Assembly (NCBI RefSeq): GCF_900177345.1
Contig: NZ_FWZT01000015.1
Coordinates: forward strand, 1 to 64,000
Length of the DNA stretch: 64,000 nt
Source: Pseudobacteriovorax antillogorgiicola
GTDB taxonomy: Bacteria; Bdellovibrionota_B; Oligoflexia; Oligoflexales; Oligoflexaceae
Reading direction: 5' to 3'
A program made the position numbers and the translations under genes. Under the pieces are notes generated by a model. That model did no database searches, was not told the DNA's origin, and saw nothing but the letters and a program-made list of their open reading frames with translations. Positions 56,052 to 64,000 of the stretch are shown in pieces (position 1 is the first letter of the stretch; each line of letters begins with the position of its first letter).

Positions 56052-57773
56052 ATGGATAGTTTTCAAGAAGAGCTTATTGCAACCTTTCGAGAAGAGGCAG
56101 AGGAACTTCTATCGAAGTGGGAATCTTGCGCCCTGATTCTGGAATCCAGCTTTGACATCGAAACCATGAAGGAGCTGTTCCGGGTTGCGCACACCCTGAA
56201 AGGTTCTTCTAAAACTGTAGGTTTGGACGACTTTGGTAATTTTGTCCACAAAGTAGAAGATCTCATAAAGAAGGAGCAGGGTAACCTTACAGGGGATAAG
56301 CGGGAGTTTATCGACTTCATTCTCAAGGCTCAGCAGCTTATGGATCGTTGGCTTCAGGATGGTGAGCCGGATCGGGGAGAGCAAGATGCACTCTTAAAGA
56401 AGCTTCAGGTGCTGGAGGGTGAGCTTGGTAGCAGTGAATCCGATGTGCCAGCAGAAACTACGGTTGAGAGTCAGGTTGCGGATGATAAGCAGGCCATGGA
56501 TGATGGCGAAGTAAAAGACGATGCCGATGAGTCTGATAAAAACAAAAGCAAGGCTAAGATTGCCAACGAGGTGGTTCGGGTCAAGCGTGGTAAGATCGAC
56601 AAGATGATCAATTTCGTGGGAGAGCTTGGCACCCAGTTGGCGGTTCTTGAACACCAATTTCTAGCTGGAACCCACAGTTCACGGGAATCACAGGAAGCCT
56701 TAGAATACTGCCTCAAATACATCAGACAGCTTCAGGAAGATACTATATCCTTGAGCATGCAAGCTATCGATCGTTTTTTACAAAGACTTGAACGGTCCTG
56801 TCGGGATGTGGCCCGATCGACAGGAAAACTGATCGAAGTTACCAAGATTGGAACTGCCATTGAATTAGATAAAGCGGTTCTAGATCAGATCGCCGACCCC
56901 TTTATACACATCGTTCGTAATGCAGCTGATCATGGGGTTGAGATGCCGGACCAAAGGGAAGCTGCCGGAAAACCCCGTGCTGGTCACATTACCCTCAAGG
57001 CAGAGCAGAAAAGCAGCATCGTGGAGATTACTGTTCAAGACGATGGCGGTGGATTGGATAAGGATCGTATTCTTGCCAAGGCTCGTGAGAAGGGCATCGT
57101 GAGCCCCGGGGAGCATCTCACCGACGACGATATTTATCAACTTATCATGAGGCCTGGGTTTTCGACTAAGCAGCAGGTCACAGAGATATCTGGTCGCGGA
57201 GTAGGCCTTGATGTTGTTGCCGAAGCTTTGAATCGGCTTGGGGGAAACCTTCGTATTGAGAGTAAATTGGGTGCTGGCACGAAATTCATTGTCTCCATCC
57301 CCACCAACTTCTCCATGGTGGAGTCCGTGCTGGTTGAAATTTCTGGCAATCGCTATGGAGTGCCACTAAAAGACTTTTCTGAGATCATCGACCTATCAGA
57401 CTTTAAGATGCAGAAGTCGGATTGCGGTAATCATTTTTTCAAGATGAGAGATGAAATTGTATCGGTGCAGAACATTCAAGACTTTCTTAAGCTGCCAACG
57501 CCCGAAGACACAGAGGATGAAAATGTTCGCGATCTGTTTGAACGCCGAGCAGCAGTGATTAATCGCGCGACAACAAGGCCAGTAGCCTTTGAAATCGATC
57601 GCCTCTTTGGGCGCATGAATTTATTTGTTAAACCTCTGTCGGGTAAGATGGCGACGATGCCAGGGGTGACGGGGACTTCCATTCTTCCAGACGGGCAGGC
57701 TGGTTTAGTTCTGAACCTTTCTGAAATTGCAAAACATCAAGTAGAGTCTATAAGGGAGCAAGCTCATGGCTGA
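56052..57773 (+). CDS. cheA: Chemotaxis histidine kinase CheA
   Basis: Residues 1-105 are an Hpt domain with His47 in 'AHTLKGSSKTVGL'. An acidic linker of about 60 residues follows, too short for a clear P2 domain. Then come the dimerisation region ('IDKMINFVGELGTQLAVLEH'), HATPase ('VRNAADHGVEMPDQREAAG', 'DDGGGLDKDR', 'ISGRGVGLDVV') and a C-terminal CheW-like domain from about 425. Its 3' end overlaps cheW by 8 bases. It probably phosphorylates the receiver in the CheR-CheB fusion; no separate CheY is in this operon. Confidence 0.93.
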   Translation: MDSFQEELIATFREEAEELLSKWESCALILESSFDIETMKELFRVAHTLKGSSKTVGLDDFGNFVHKVEDLIKKEQGNLTGDKREFIDFILKAQQLMDRWLQDGEPDRGEQDALLKKLQVLEGELGSSESDVPAETTVESQVADDKQAMDDGEVKDDADESDKNKSKAKIANEVVRVKRGKIDKMINFVGELGTQLAVLEHQFLAGTHSSRESQEALEYCLKYIRQLQEDTISLSMQAIDRFLQRLERSCRDVARSTGKLIEVTKIGTAIELDKAVLDQIADPFIHIVRNAADHGVEMPDQREAAGKPRAGHITLKAEQKSSIVEITVQDDGGGLDKDRILAKAREKGIVSPGEHLTDDDIYQLIMRPGFSTKQQVTEISGRGVGLDVVAEALNRLGGNLRIESKLGAGTKFIVSIPTNFSMVESVLVEISGNRYGVPLKDFSEIIDLSDFKMQKSDCGNHFFKMRDEIVSVQNIQDFLKLPTPEDTEDENVRDLFERRAAVINRATTRPVAFEIDRLFGRMNLFVKPLSGKMATMPGVTGTSILPDGQAGLVLNLSEIAKHQVESIREQAHG

Positions 57774-58377
57774 TTCGAATCGCTTTGGCTTTTTTGACGA
57801 GAGCCCGACTACAGAAGCACCGAAACCAACTTCGCCACCGCCTGCGCAGACGGCGGCTCCCGCGCAAACAAGCGAGTCATCGAGCACGGGTCCAGCTCCT
57901 CTCGACGACTACGATGGCGTGAAGCCTTACCTTGTCTTTTCTCTGGGGGGTACAAGCTATGCAACTCCGTTGCTTGCCGCACGGGAGGTGATCGAGGTTC
58001 CTGCATTTCGGGCAATTCCAAACACGAAGGACTACTTTTTAGGGATTGCGAACCTAAGGGGAGAGGTTGTTGGCTTGATCGATCTGCGAGCAATGTTAGG
58101 CCTAGCAACCGAAAGAAGTCAGAGAAATTCGGTGATCATTTATGAATCTGAATCTGGCCCATTAGGGGCAATGATCGACGAGGTACGAGGCGTTGTTAAT
58201 TTAGAACAGGCTATGATAACCACCGATGTTAGCATCAAAACCAGTGTTCCTCAAAAGTATTTGCAAGGGATCGGTCAACTGCCAGGTGATGAGCTAGTGG
58301 TGGTCTTGGATCTTAAACATATTCTAGACGAAGACGATTTGCTGACAATCCGAGGCGGCGAGCTTCAAACTGCATAG
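57766..58377 (+). CDS. cheW: Chemotaxis coupling protein CheW
   Basis: The 203-residue protein has a Pro/Ala-rich N-terminal tail (about 1-45) and a CheW domain with 'YLVFSLGGTSYATPLLAARE', 'FLGIANLRGEVVGLIDLRAM' and 'GQLPGDELVVVLDL'. It links receptors to CheA. It overlaps cheA and precedes the CheR-CheB fusion by 8 bases. Confidence 0.93.
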   Translation: MADSNRFGFFDESPTTEAPKPTSPPPAQTAAPAQTSESSSTGPAPLDDYDGVKPYLVFSLGGTSYATPLLAAREVIEVPAFRAIPNTKDYFLGIANLRGEVVGLIDLRAMLGLATERSQRNSVIIYESESGPLGAMIDEVRGVVNLEQAMITTDVSIKTSVPQKYLQGIGQLPGDELVVVLDLKHILDEDDLLTIRGGELQTA

Positions 58378-58385
58378 GGAATGGG

Positions 58386-60617
58386 ATGAGTTATCAATTT
58401 AGCCATGCCGAAAAGAAGAGAGTTTTTGAACTTGTTGACAAGTTAATCGGTACATCCAAGGTTGCTAGCGAGAGAGCCGAGATATTTCTTAATAATATCG
58501 AACGACGCATGTATCTCAACAATAAGAATAACCTTGAAAGCTACCTTCAATACTCTAGTCAGAACCCTAAAGAGCACTGTTATTTGATCTCATCGCTAAC
58601 CATCCATACCACCTATTGGTTTCGGGAAGCTCGGCATTTCGAGTACCTCCGCGATACCTTTCTGGCGAATCCGAGAAAGCCGATTCGGGTGCTCAGTGTG
58701 GGCTGCTCGACTGGTGAAGAAGTCTATAGCCTGGCCTTGCTTTTAGAGTCCATTCGTAAGAAACATTTGGGTTGGGATTACTCAATCAAGGGAGTGGATA
58801 TCGATCCGGTATCGATTGAAAGGGCACAAAAAGCCATTTATAACTCTAAAGATCTACCTAAAATACCTCACGAATACCACGGCGATGTTCTCGTCGGGAG
58901 CGGTAAGACGGAAGGGATGATGACCCTAAGCAAGGACGTGCGGAAGCGTTGTGAATTTGCGGAGTGTAGTGCCCTGCAGTTACCGTCAATTCAAGGTCAT
59001 TACGATATTGTTTTCTGCCGTAATATGCTGATCTACTTTGATGAGGATCGCGTGAACCTCATTGTTAAGTACATCGCTGATAAGGTGGTCGAAGGTGGGA
59101 TTTTTGTCTTAGGCCATAGCGAAAGCTTTTCAGCAAAAGTCTCCGCAGATCGGGTGGGTGGATCTGTATTCACTAAGGTTGGCGGATCTGGAGATAGTGG
59201 AAGTGAGGCTTCTGGTTCTAAGTTATCAACTTTAAACCTCCCCGATCCGGCCAGTGGCAATGGAGAGGACCAGGTATTGTGGTGTGACCTCCATAAGGGC
59301 GACGATATATCGAAACGCTTTCAATCTCAAAGTGAGCATAATGTTCATGTGATTCATAATCTTGAGGCGGGGTCAGATTGGCTCCGATCGAACTCACCGA
59401 AAATGATGATTGTCACAGTGGAAACATCAGATGCATCTAAACTTGCTGGCTGGCTAAAGAATGCTAAAACACGCTACCCTGATACGCCGTGCATCATCAT
59501 TGGCGATGAGGGGGCTTTAAAGCACGATCTAAAAGAGCTTGAGATCATTGCAGATGAAATGTTGGATTTGAACTCCATTCGAATCAATCTTAGTGGCTTT
59601 CTGCAACGGGTAAATAATATTCTAGATATTCGTAAGACTGGCGGCCGGTTCTCACAGCTGCCAGTTGTGATCGTCGACGACGATAAGTTTGTGGCAGAAA
59701 CCTTCGCAACGATTATTGAGTCAGCTGGCTTCAATACCAAAATGTTTTTTACCCCCGAAGAGGCTTTGGATTATGCTAGGGCAAATCCTGTTCAGGCTGT
59801 TGTAAGTGATTACATGATGCCGTCTATGAATGGCATTGAGTTTAGTGAGGCCATTCAGAAGGTTCGCGAGGGAGTCCCGATCATTATCGTTACTGGGCAT
59901 ATATCAGCTGATTTGAACTCCAAGCATGTTTTCCGGGTTGTAGGTAAGCCAGTGAACCCTGACGACTTGATCCAGCATGTTCAAGACTGCCTTCTAGCAC
60001 GCTATAGTGGGAAACTTCTTCATCTTAATCGCGAGCGAGTGCGTTCCTTAGATCTATTGGTGATTGGTGGTAGCACTGGGGCGCCTAAGATTTTTCAAAA
60101 AATTCTATCCCAGCTGGGATCGCAATGTCCACCTACGGTCGTAGTTCAACACATTCCACCTCAATTTCAAGATTCATTTGCCTGTGACCTAGCACAAAGT
60201 TCAGGGCTAAAACTTGAAGTTGTGAACAATGAAGTAGCGCTTCAACCCAATACTTTATATGTGGCAGAACGGGATCGACACATCAAGGTCAGGCAAGGCC
60301 CCAAGCGAGAGATCCTCGTCTACTGTGACGACGATGAGCGCTACAAGGGACTACGACCCTGTGTCCATCATCTATTCAACTCTGCGGCAAATCTTTCCAC
60401 ACGGAAGGTTCTTGGAATACTCCTCACCGGGATGGGAGATGATGGCTCCCTTGCTCTTGGGAGTATGCGGCAAGCGGGGCAGTATACCATCGCCCAGGAT
60501 CTTACATCTTCAACAGTATTCGGCATGCCCAAGGTTGCGATTGATCATGATAATGTCGATTACATTGGCTCTGCGGATGACATCCGGAGCATCCTGAGCC
60601 AGATTAAAGCCGCCTGA
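58386..60617 (+). CDS. CheR methyltransferase - pseudo-receiver - receiver - CheB methylesterase fusion
   Basis: Residues 1-275 are CheR ('SSLTIHTTYWFREARHFEYL', the SAM motif 'VLSVGCSTGEEVYSLA', 'DIVFCRNMLIYFD'). Residues about 295-415 look like a degenerate receiver. Residues 425-545 are an intact receiver with Asp475 in 'VVSDYMMPSMNG' and Lys in 'VVGKPVNP'. Residues 555-743 are the CheB methylesterase with Ser563 in 'GGSTGAP', His in 'VVQHIP' and Asp in 'GMGDDGSLAL'. One chain thus adds and removes receptor methyl groups. CheB-CheR fusions are known, but this order is uncommon. It ends the MCP-cheA-cheW operon. Confidence 0.9.
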   Translation: MSYQFSHAEKKRVFELVDKLIGTSKVASERAEIFLNNIERRMYLNNKNNLESYLQYSSQNPKEHCYLISSLTIHTTYWFREARHFEYLRDTFLANPRKPIRVLSVGCSTGEEVYSLALLLESIRKKHLGWDYSIKGVDIDPVSIERAQKAIYNSKDLPKIPHEYHGDVLVGSGKTEGMMTLSKDVRKRCEFAECSALQLPSIQGHYDIVFCRNMLIYFDEDRVNLIVKYIADKVVEGGIFVLGHSESFSAKVSADRVGGSVFTKVGGSGDSGSEASGSKLSTLNLPDPASGNGEDQVLWCDLHKGDDISKRFQSQSEHNVHVIHNLEAGSDWLRSNSPKMMIVTVETSDASKLAGWLKNAKTRYPDTPCIIIGDEGALKHDLKELEIIADEMLDLNSIRINLSGFLQRVNNILDIRKTGGRFSQLPVVIVDDDKFVAETFATIIESAGFNTKMFFTPEEALDYARANPVQAVVSDYMMPSMNGIEFSEAIQKVREGVPIIIVTGHISADLNSKHVFRVVGKPVNPDDLIQHVQDCLLARYSGKLLHLNRERVRSLDLLVIGGSTGAPKIFQKILSQLGSQCPPTVVVQHIPPQFQDSFACDLAQSSGLKLEVVNNEVALQPNTLYVAERDRHIKVRQGPKREILVYCDDDERYKGLRPCVHHLFNSAANLSTRKVLGILLTGMGDDGSLALGSMRQAGQYTIAQDLTSSTVFGMPKVAIDHDNVDYIGSADDIRSILSQIKAA

Positions 60618-60863
60618 AGCAATTTTTTTTCGCCTTCAGCAAACAACGTAAGCAATTTTCTATGACTTAGCTAATTCCTTTGTACTAACGTACTGAAAAA
60701 ACCTGCATTTTTGGGTTAGCTAACATGGGGTGATTGCTTGATATCTAAGATGCCCTCTCGGGTAGTTGCTTGTTTTTACAGCCTATTCTAGCCTTGGTAT
60801 AGGTTTTTCTCGAAGCTCCGAAAGATACTTTACTGGAAGACGAATAGATTCAGGAGATCAGGC

Positions 60864-61037
60864 ATGACATTCAACGTTGGGGATATTGTAAAAATCTCAG
60901 CTGGAGCTTACGAAGGGAAGCTGGGAGTTGTCAAGAACGTGCGAAACGATGATATCGACGTGCGGTTCGCAAAATCGAATAATTCGCTGGTTGTGATGAG
61001 CTTTCCCTTCGAAAGCATCGCAATGGTTGACGACTAG
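60864..61037 (+). CDS. 57-residue KOW-motif protein
   Basis: The ORF follows CAGGAG and encodes one KOW-like small beta barrel: 'FNVGDIVKISAGAYEGKLG' followed by a basic turn and 'DVRFAKSNNSLVVM'. KOW units bind RNA or the transcription/translation machinery (NusG, ribosomal L24). A free-standing 57-residue KOW protein is small but complete. It lies 246 bases after the chemotaxis operon and probably has its own promoter. Confidence 0.65.
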   Translation: MTFNVGDIVKISAGAYEGKLGVVKNVRNDDIDVRFAKSNNSLVVMSFPFESIAMVDD

Positions 61038-61070
61038 TAGAGCGCGCCACTCACCTCCTTACATGGAGCC

Positions 61071-61628
61071 CTAGCCATCATTTATCAGGCGAGGGACCAT
61101 CACCATCACAAGTCCCAAAATGATGAGACTCAAAGCTGGAAACGTGAGCATTTCCAAATACCGGAAGATCTGAACGTGTGCCTTGATCGGATTGCGAAGC
61201 AGTCCAAAGCGCCAAGGCTTTCTCCCCTCCTTGGCCCATTGTTTCTTTGAAAAGCTAGCGAACACGGTGTAGCGGCCAGGAGCTAAAAGAAAGGCTTGGT
61301 CAATCCCTTGCAAGCCTTCCTTGTTGGTTGGTCTTAGGGTCAGCTTACGTGATCGGAGGAGGTCCTTACCCTGGCGAATCTTATAGATAAAGGCCATAGG
61401 TTGGCGAAGGCTAGGCTGCATCTCCAAGTACATTTGAACTGGTGACTCGCCGCTAGACCTTATAGTAAAAGATGCCTTGATGCGATGGGTCTTGAGGGTC
61501 CGATCGACAAGCAGGTCCGGCAAACCTCGGGGGATCTGAGAGCTACCAATCATCGCGATGAGAAATAATGGAATCGAAAAACTTAGGACTTTCATGCCGC
61601 GGGCTTGTGATCTCTGCCGCCAGCTCAT
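61071..61628 (-). CDS. Membrane-anchored protein of unknown function
   Basis: The protein has an N-terminal signal or anchor helix ('VLSFSIPLFLIAMIG'), a beta-rich extracytoplasmic domain ('RYTVFASFSKKQWAKEG', 'RIKASFTIRSSG') and a C-terminal membrane helix ('LTFPALSLIILGLVMVMV'). I recognise no family. The start is uncertain: ATG at 61,628 (used here), ATG at 61,595 or GTG at 61,718. Confidence 0.55.
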   Translation of the reverse strand: MSWRQRSQARGMKVLSFSIPLFLIAMIGSSQIPRGLPDLLVDRTLKTHRIKASFTIRSSGESPVQMYLEMQPSLRQPMAFIYKIRQGKDLLRSRKLTLRPTNKEGLQGIDQAFLLAPGRYTVFASFSKKQWAKEGRKPWRFGLLRNPIKAHVQIFRYLEMLTFPALSLIILGLVMVMVPRLINDG

Positions 61629-61795
61629 TCGTCCATCCACGATAAGTCGCCTCACTCCGGTCCCTGTATCATTCCATTGTAGGTGATTCTGAGACTTGCT
61701 ACAAGAACGGCAATCCACGAAATAGCTTGAGCTTTGGCTCAGTTTTGTATTACCCTTCGCAAGTTTGTGTAAAATTTGAAGCTATGAGGTTTACG

Positions 61796-62824
61796 ATGAC
61801 TCGTGCCATCACGTTTGACGATGTTCTTTTAGTGCCATCCTACAACCATTACGCCTCACGACGGGTCGTCGATATCTCGTCTCAAGATCATATGGGTAAG
61901 CTATCCTTGGATCTACCGGTCATGACCGCCAACATGGATACGATTACCGAGGATAAGATGGCGAACTTTATCGGCTCCAAGGGGGGGATTGGTGTTCTTC
62001 ATCGCTTTATGGATATCGATCAGAATGTTGCTATGTTCAAGCGGTGTAAAACGAAGACTTTTGTCTCCATTGGCTGCAACAGTCAAGAGTTGGAGCGTGC
62101 CAAGGCTCTCGCTGAGGCAGGGGCGGGTTACTTTTGTATCGATGTCGCCCACGCCCACGCAAAATATGTAGGTCAAACACTCAAAGACTTGCGAGATTTG
62201 TTGGGCAAGGATGCATGCATCATGGCTGGCAATGTCGCAACTTATGCTGGGGCAGACTATCTTGCGAGTTGTGGGGCTGATGTTATCAAGGTTGGCATTG
62301 GTGGGGGATCTGTGTGCACGACTCGCATCAAGACTGGTTTTGGTGTGCCGAATCTAACGGCGATTGCTGAGTGTGCGCGGGTAGGACGCTCGGTTGTAGC
62401 AGATGGAGGCATCAAGGCCGCTGGAGATATCGTGAAGGCGCTGGCGTTTGGAGCTGATTTTGTGATGATTGGTAGTATGTTAAGTGGCACTAGGCCTACT
62501 CCTGGTGCTGTTCTCACGAGAGACCTCGAAGATGGCAGTCCCTATCGCTACAAGACCTATCGGGGTATGGCCAGCCGAGAGGTAGCAGAGGACTACCATG
62601 GGGGTGTTGCTGAATGGAAAACTGCGGAGGGCGTGGCTACGGAAGTACCGTATCGTGAAACCGAAGAAGAGATTATAGCTGACATTATCGGAGGTCTCCG
62701 TTCTGGGCTAACCTATGGCGGTGCTGCAACGATCAGGGAGTTGCAACGCAAGCTTAACTACGTAGAGGTGAGTCCAGCGGGAAGGCTTGAATCACTCCCG
62801 CACAAGTTAATGCAACACAGCTGA
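61796..62824 (+). CDS. guaC: GMP reductase (IMPDH/GMPR family)
   Basis: The 342-residue barrel enzyme has 'ITFDDVLLVPSYNH' at the start, the catalytic loop 'GIGGGSVCTTRIKTGFGVP' with its Cys, and 'DFVMIGSMLSGT'. It has no CBS pair between strands and is shorter than IMP dehydrogenase (about 490), so deamination of GMP to IMP is the better call. I chose the ATG at 61,796, preceded by GAGG; upstream in-frame ATGs at 61,727 and 61,784 extend past the family N-terminus. Confidence 0.82.
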   Translation: MTRAITFDDVLLVPSYNHYASRRVVDISSQDHMGKLSLDLPVMTANMDTITEDKMANFIGSKGGIGVLHRFMDIDQNVAMFKRCKTKTFVSIGCNSQELERAKALAEAGAGYFCIDVAHAHAKYVGQTLKDLRDLLGKDACIMAGNVATYAGADYLASCGADVIKVGIGGGSVCTTRIKTGFGVPNLTAIAECARVGRSVVADGGIKAAGDIVKALAFGADFVMIGSMLSGTRPTPGAVLTRDLEDGSPYRYKTYRGMASREVAEDYHGGVAEWKTAEGVATEVPYRETEEEIIADIIGGLRSGLTYGGAATIRELQRKLNYVEVSPAGRLESLPHKLMQHS

Positions 62825-62837
62825 TACATGGAGAGGG

Positions 62838-62861
62838 AGCTAGCGTATTTAGTGCTAGACT
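62838..62861. terminator. Bidirectional hairpin between convergent genes
   Basis: AGCTAGC and GCTAGACT form a stem with one bulge between the stops of guaC and the lipoprotein gene. T-runs are weak on both strands. Confidence 0.35.
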
Positions 62862-62869
62862 CTCAGCCA

Positions 62870-63886
62870 TCAATTAAAAGTGCAGTTATTGACCTCAAAG
62901 GCCTGGCTATCGCCATTGTCAAAGGTAATCGTGCCAATACTATCTTCAAACTCTACTGTGAAGCTGCTTGTCGGCTCCGTTGCAGCATCACTCTCATAGA
63001 CAAACCCTTGCATGGTACCCGAGATTGGAGAACAGGAATCGTTTTCAAAGCTAAGGTTATCGTAGCGGGTGATTAGTCGGGATTCATCATCAAATGTGGA
63101 ACGTACATCACCACTACGGATGACAAAGCTAGCGAGTCGATTGCTATCTGAAAAACTCTTGGCAATAATCAACGGAGTAGCTTCATCGACTTGCATAGTA
63201 TGTTGGTACGAGCCGGTGGTATCTGTAGAATCGTAGCTAACACTATGGGCGATGCTATAAGACATCGTCTCTACGATTATCCCTGTTGCTTCGCGGCTCA
63301 TTTGAATGGTGCGGTTACCGTTGAGTTCCACTGTTTTGATGAGGAGGACCTCCTCATCTGATAGCCGGGTGATTGTCTTATCGCGCCGCGATTCTTGCTG
63401 GATAGAAAGGCTCAGGCTATCGATCCCTGACCATTGCACTCGGGCGCGACGAGAATCGCTGCTACAGGCAATCTCTTGATTGGGAATGACCCAAGTTGCA
63501 GTGGAGCTGCGGCTGAGTGATTCCTCTACAGTTCTCCGCCGCGCACCGATTCCAACATCGTAGCTAACCGTTCCGCTTGTGGACTTAACGACAACCGTTT
63601 CGCTGCCAGAATCATCGCAGGAGAAGGTGATGTCGAAGCCTGTGTTTTGGGCCAAACTTAAGAGAGATGCACTACTTCGTGAATCATAGGTGTCGGTAAC
63701 AGCTGATAGGGCTTCATTATAGTGATCGCTGGCTACCAATGTGACAACATCTGGATCATCAGCTACCTTAGTTGTTCCGGTGCTACTATCTGGATTGGTT
63801 GGGTTGGCAGGGTTGCCCACCTCAACACCGCAGCTAGCAAAGAACAAGATCATCGATAAGGTGATCAATACAATTTGGATCATCAC
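62870..63886 (-). CDS. Large putative lipoprotein with CGVEVGNP start
   Basis: The 338-residue protein has a lipoprotein signal ending 'ILFFASC' followed by GVEVGNPANPTNP, a mature N-terminus I associate with lipoproteins of Bdellovibrionota and related deltaproteobacterial groups. The rest is Ser/Asp/Thr-rich and beta-like with four cysteines. No family or enzyme motif is visible. AGGAG precedes the ATG by 7 bases. Confidence 0.7.
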   Translation of the reverse strand: MMIQIVLITLSMILFFASCGVEVGNPANPTNPDSSTGTTKVADDPDVVTLVASDHYNEALSAVTDTYDSRSSASLLSLAQNTGFDITFSCDDSGSETVVVKSTSGTVSYDVGIGARRRTVEESLSRSSTATWVIPNQEIACSSDSRRARVQWSGIDSLSLSIQQESRRDKTITRLSDEEVLLIKTVELNGNRTIQMSREATGIIVETMSYSIAHSVSYDSTDTTGSYQHTMQVDEATPLIIAKSFSDSNRLASFVIRSGDVRSTFDDESRLITRYDNLSFENDSCSPISGTMQGFVYESDAATEPTSSFTVEFEDSIGTITFDNGDSQAFEVNNCTFN

Positions 63887-64000
63887 TTATCTCCTTTGTT
63901 CAAATCGGTTGTTGGAAAGAGCTGGATATTCATCTGATAGACTTCGTCGCATTGATTGCGCTTTTGGTCGGCAAGAGCTAAAATTTTCTTCCTAAATACG

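Noticed and set aside
61796-62824. IMP dehydrogenase (guaB) for the IMPDH/GMPR-family gene
   Set aside because: The CBS domain pair is missing and the length fits GMP reductase; an assay would settle it.

Overview
The window looks like a chromosomal segment of a free-living, chemotactic Gram-negative bacterium. I place it, by inference, near the Bdellovibrionota/Oligoflexia. The cues are a lipoprotein N-terminus of the CGVEVGNP type, many secreted HEAT and TPR proteins, a 7TM-DISM kinase and an acetylated arginine pathway. No rRNA or tRNA gene was found.

Region 1 (1-5,150) is a decayed contractile-tail module: tape measure, gpU, gpX, gpD, a collagen-like protein coupled to gpD, and an M15 peptidase. 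Three of these genes are damaged or lack a start. A degenerate group II intron 3' end lies just past the peptidase.

Region 2 (5,150-22,160) is an AT-richer accessory block. It holds a TonB-dependent receptor, a 7TM-DISM/CheA-like kinase, a complete protein-arginine deiminase homologue with a HEAT lipoprotein, a BP74-like secreted protein, and two secreted proteins that share a SHACNL motif. It also contains four copies of a repeat of about 342 bp with inverted ends. Three copies abut 5'-truncated gene pieces (TonB receptor, type II pseudopilin, group II maturase), and a fourth truncated gene (DUF1552) faces the other end of copy 4. An exact 323-bp duplication of the receptor's 3' end flanks the kinase and one repeat copy. 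This is the most unusual part of the window.

Region 3 (22,160-30,750) encodes a secreted HEAT protein that may resemble lipid-transfer proteins, a secreted partner, a secreted alpha-amylase, a tRNA-queuosine mannosyltransferase and a divergent PAPS-reductase-like protein.

Region 4 (30,800-45,460) is biosynthetic and on the minus strand. It contains ilvB-ilvN-ilvC-leuA-leuB-leuC-leuD, a rhodanese-ThiF protein, and a GNAT-argC-argD-argF'-argB operon that uses acetylated intermediates, with a visible promoter and dyad.

Region 5 (45,700-64,000) holds signalling and housekeeping genes: a response regulator with reversed domain order, two receiver-TPR proteins, a lone receiver, a CPBP protease, an AEC transporter and ferrochelatase. 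A chemotaxis operon follows (NIT-type MCP, CheA, CheW, and a CheR-receiver-CheB fusion), then a KOW mini-protein, GMP reductase and a lipoprotein.
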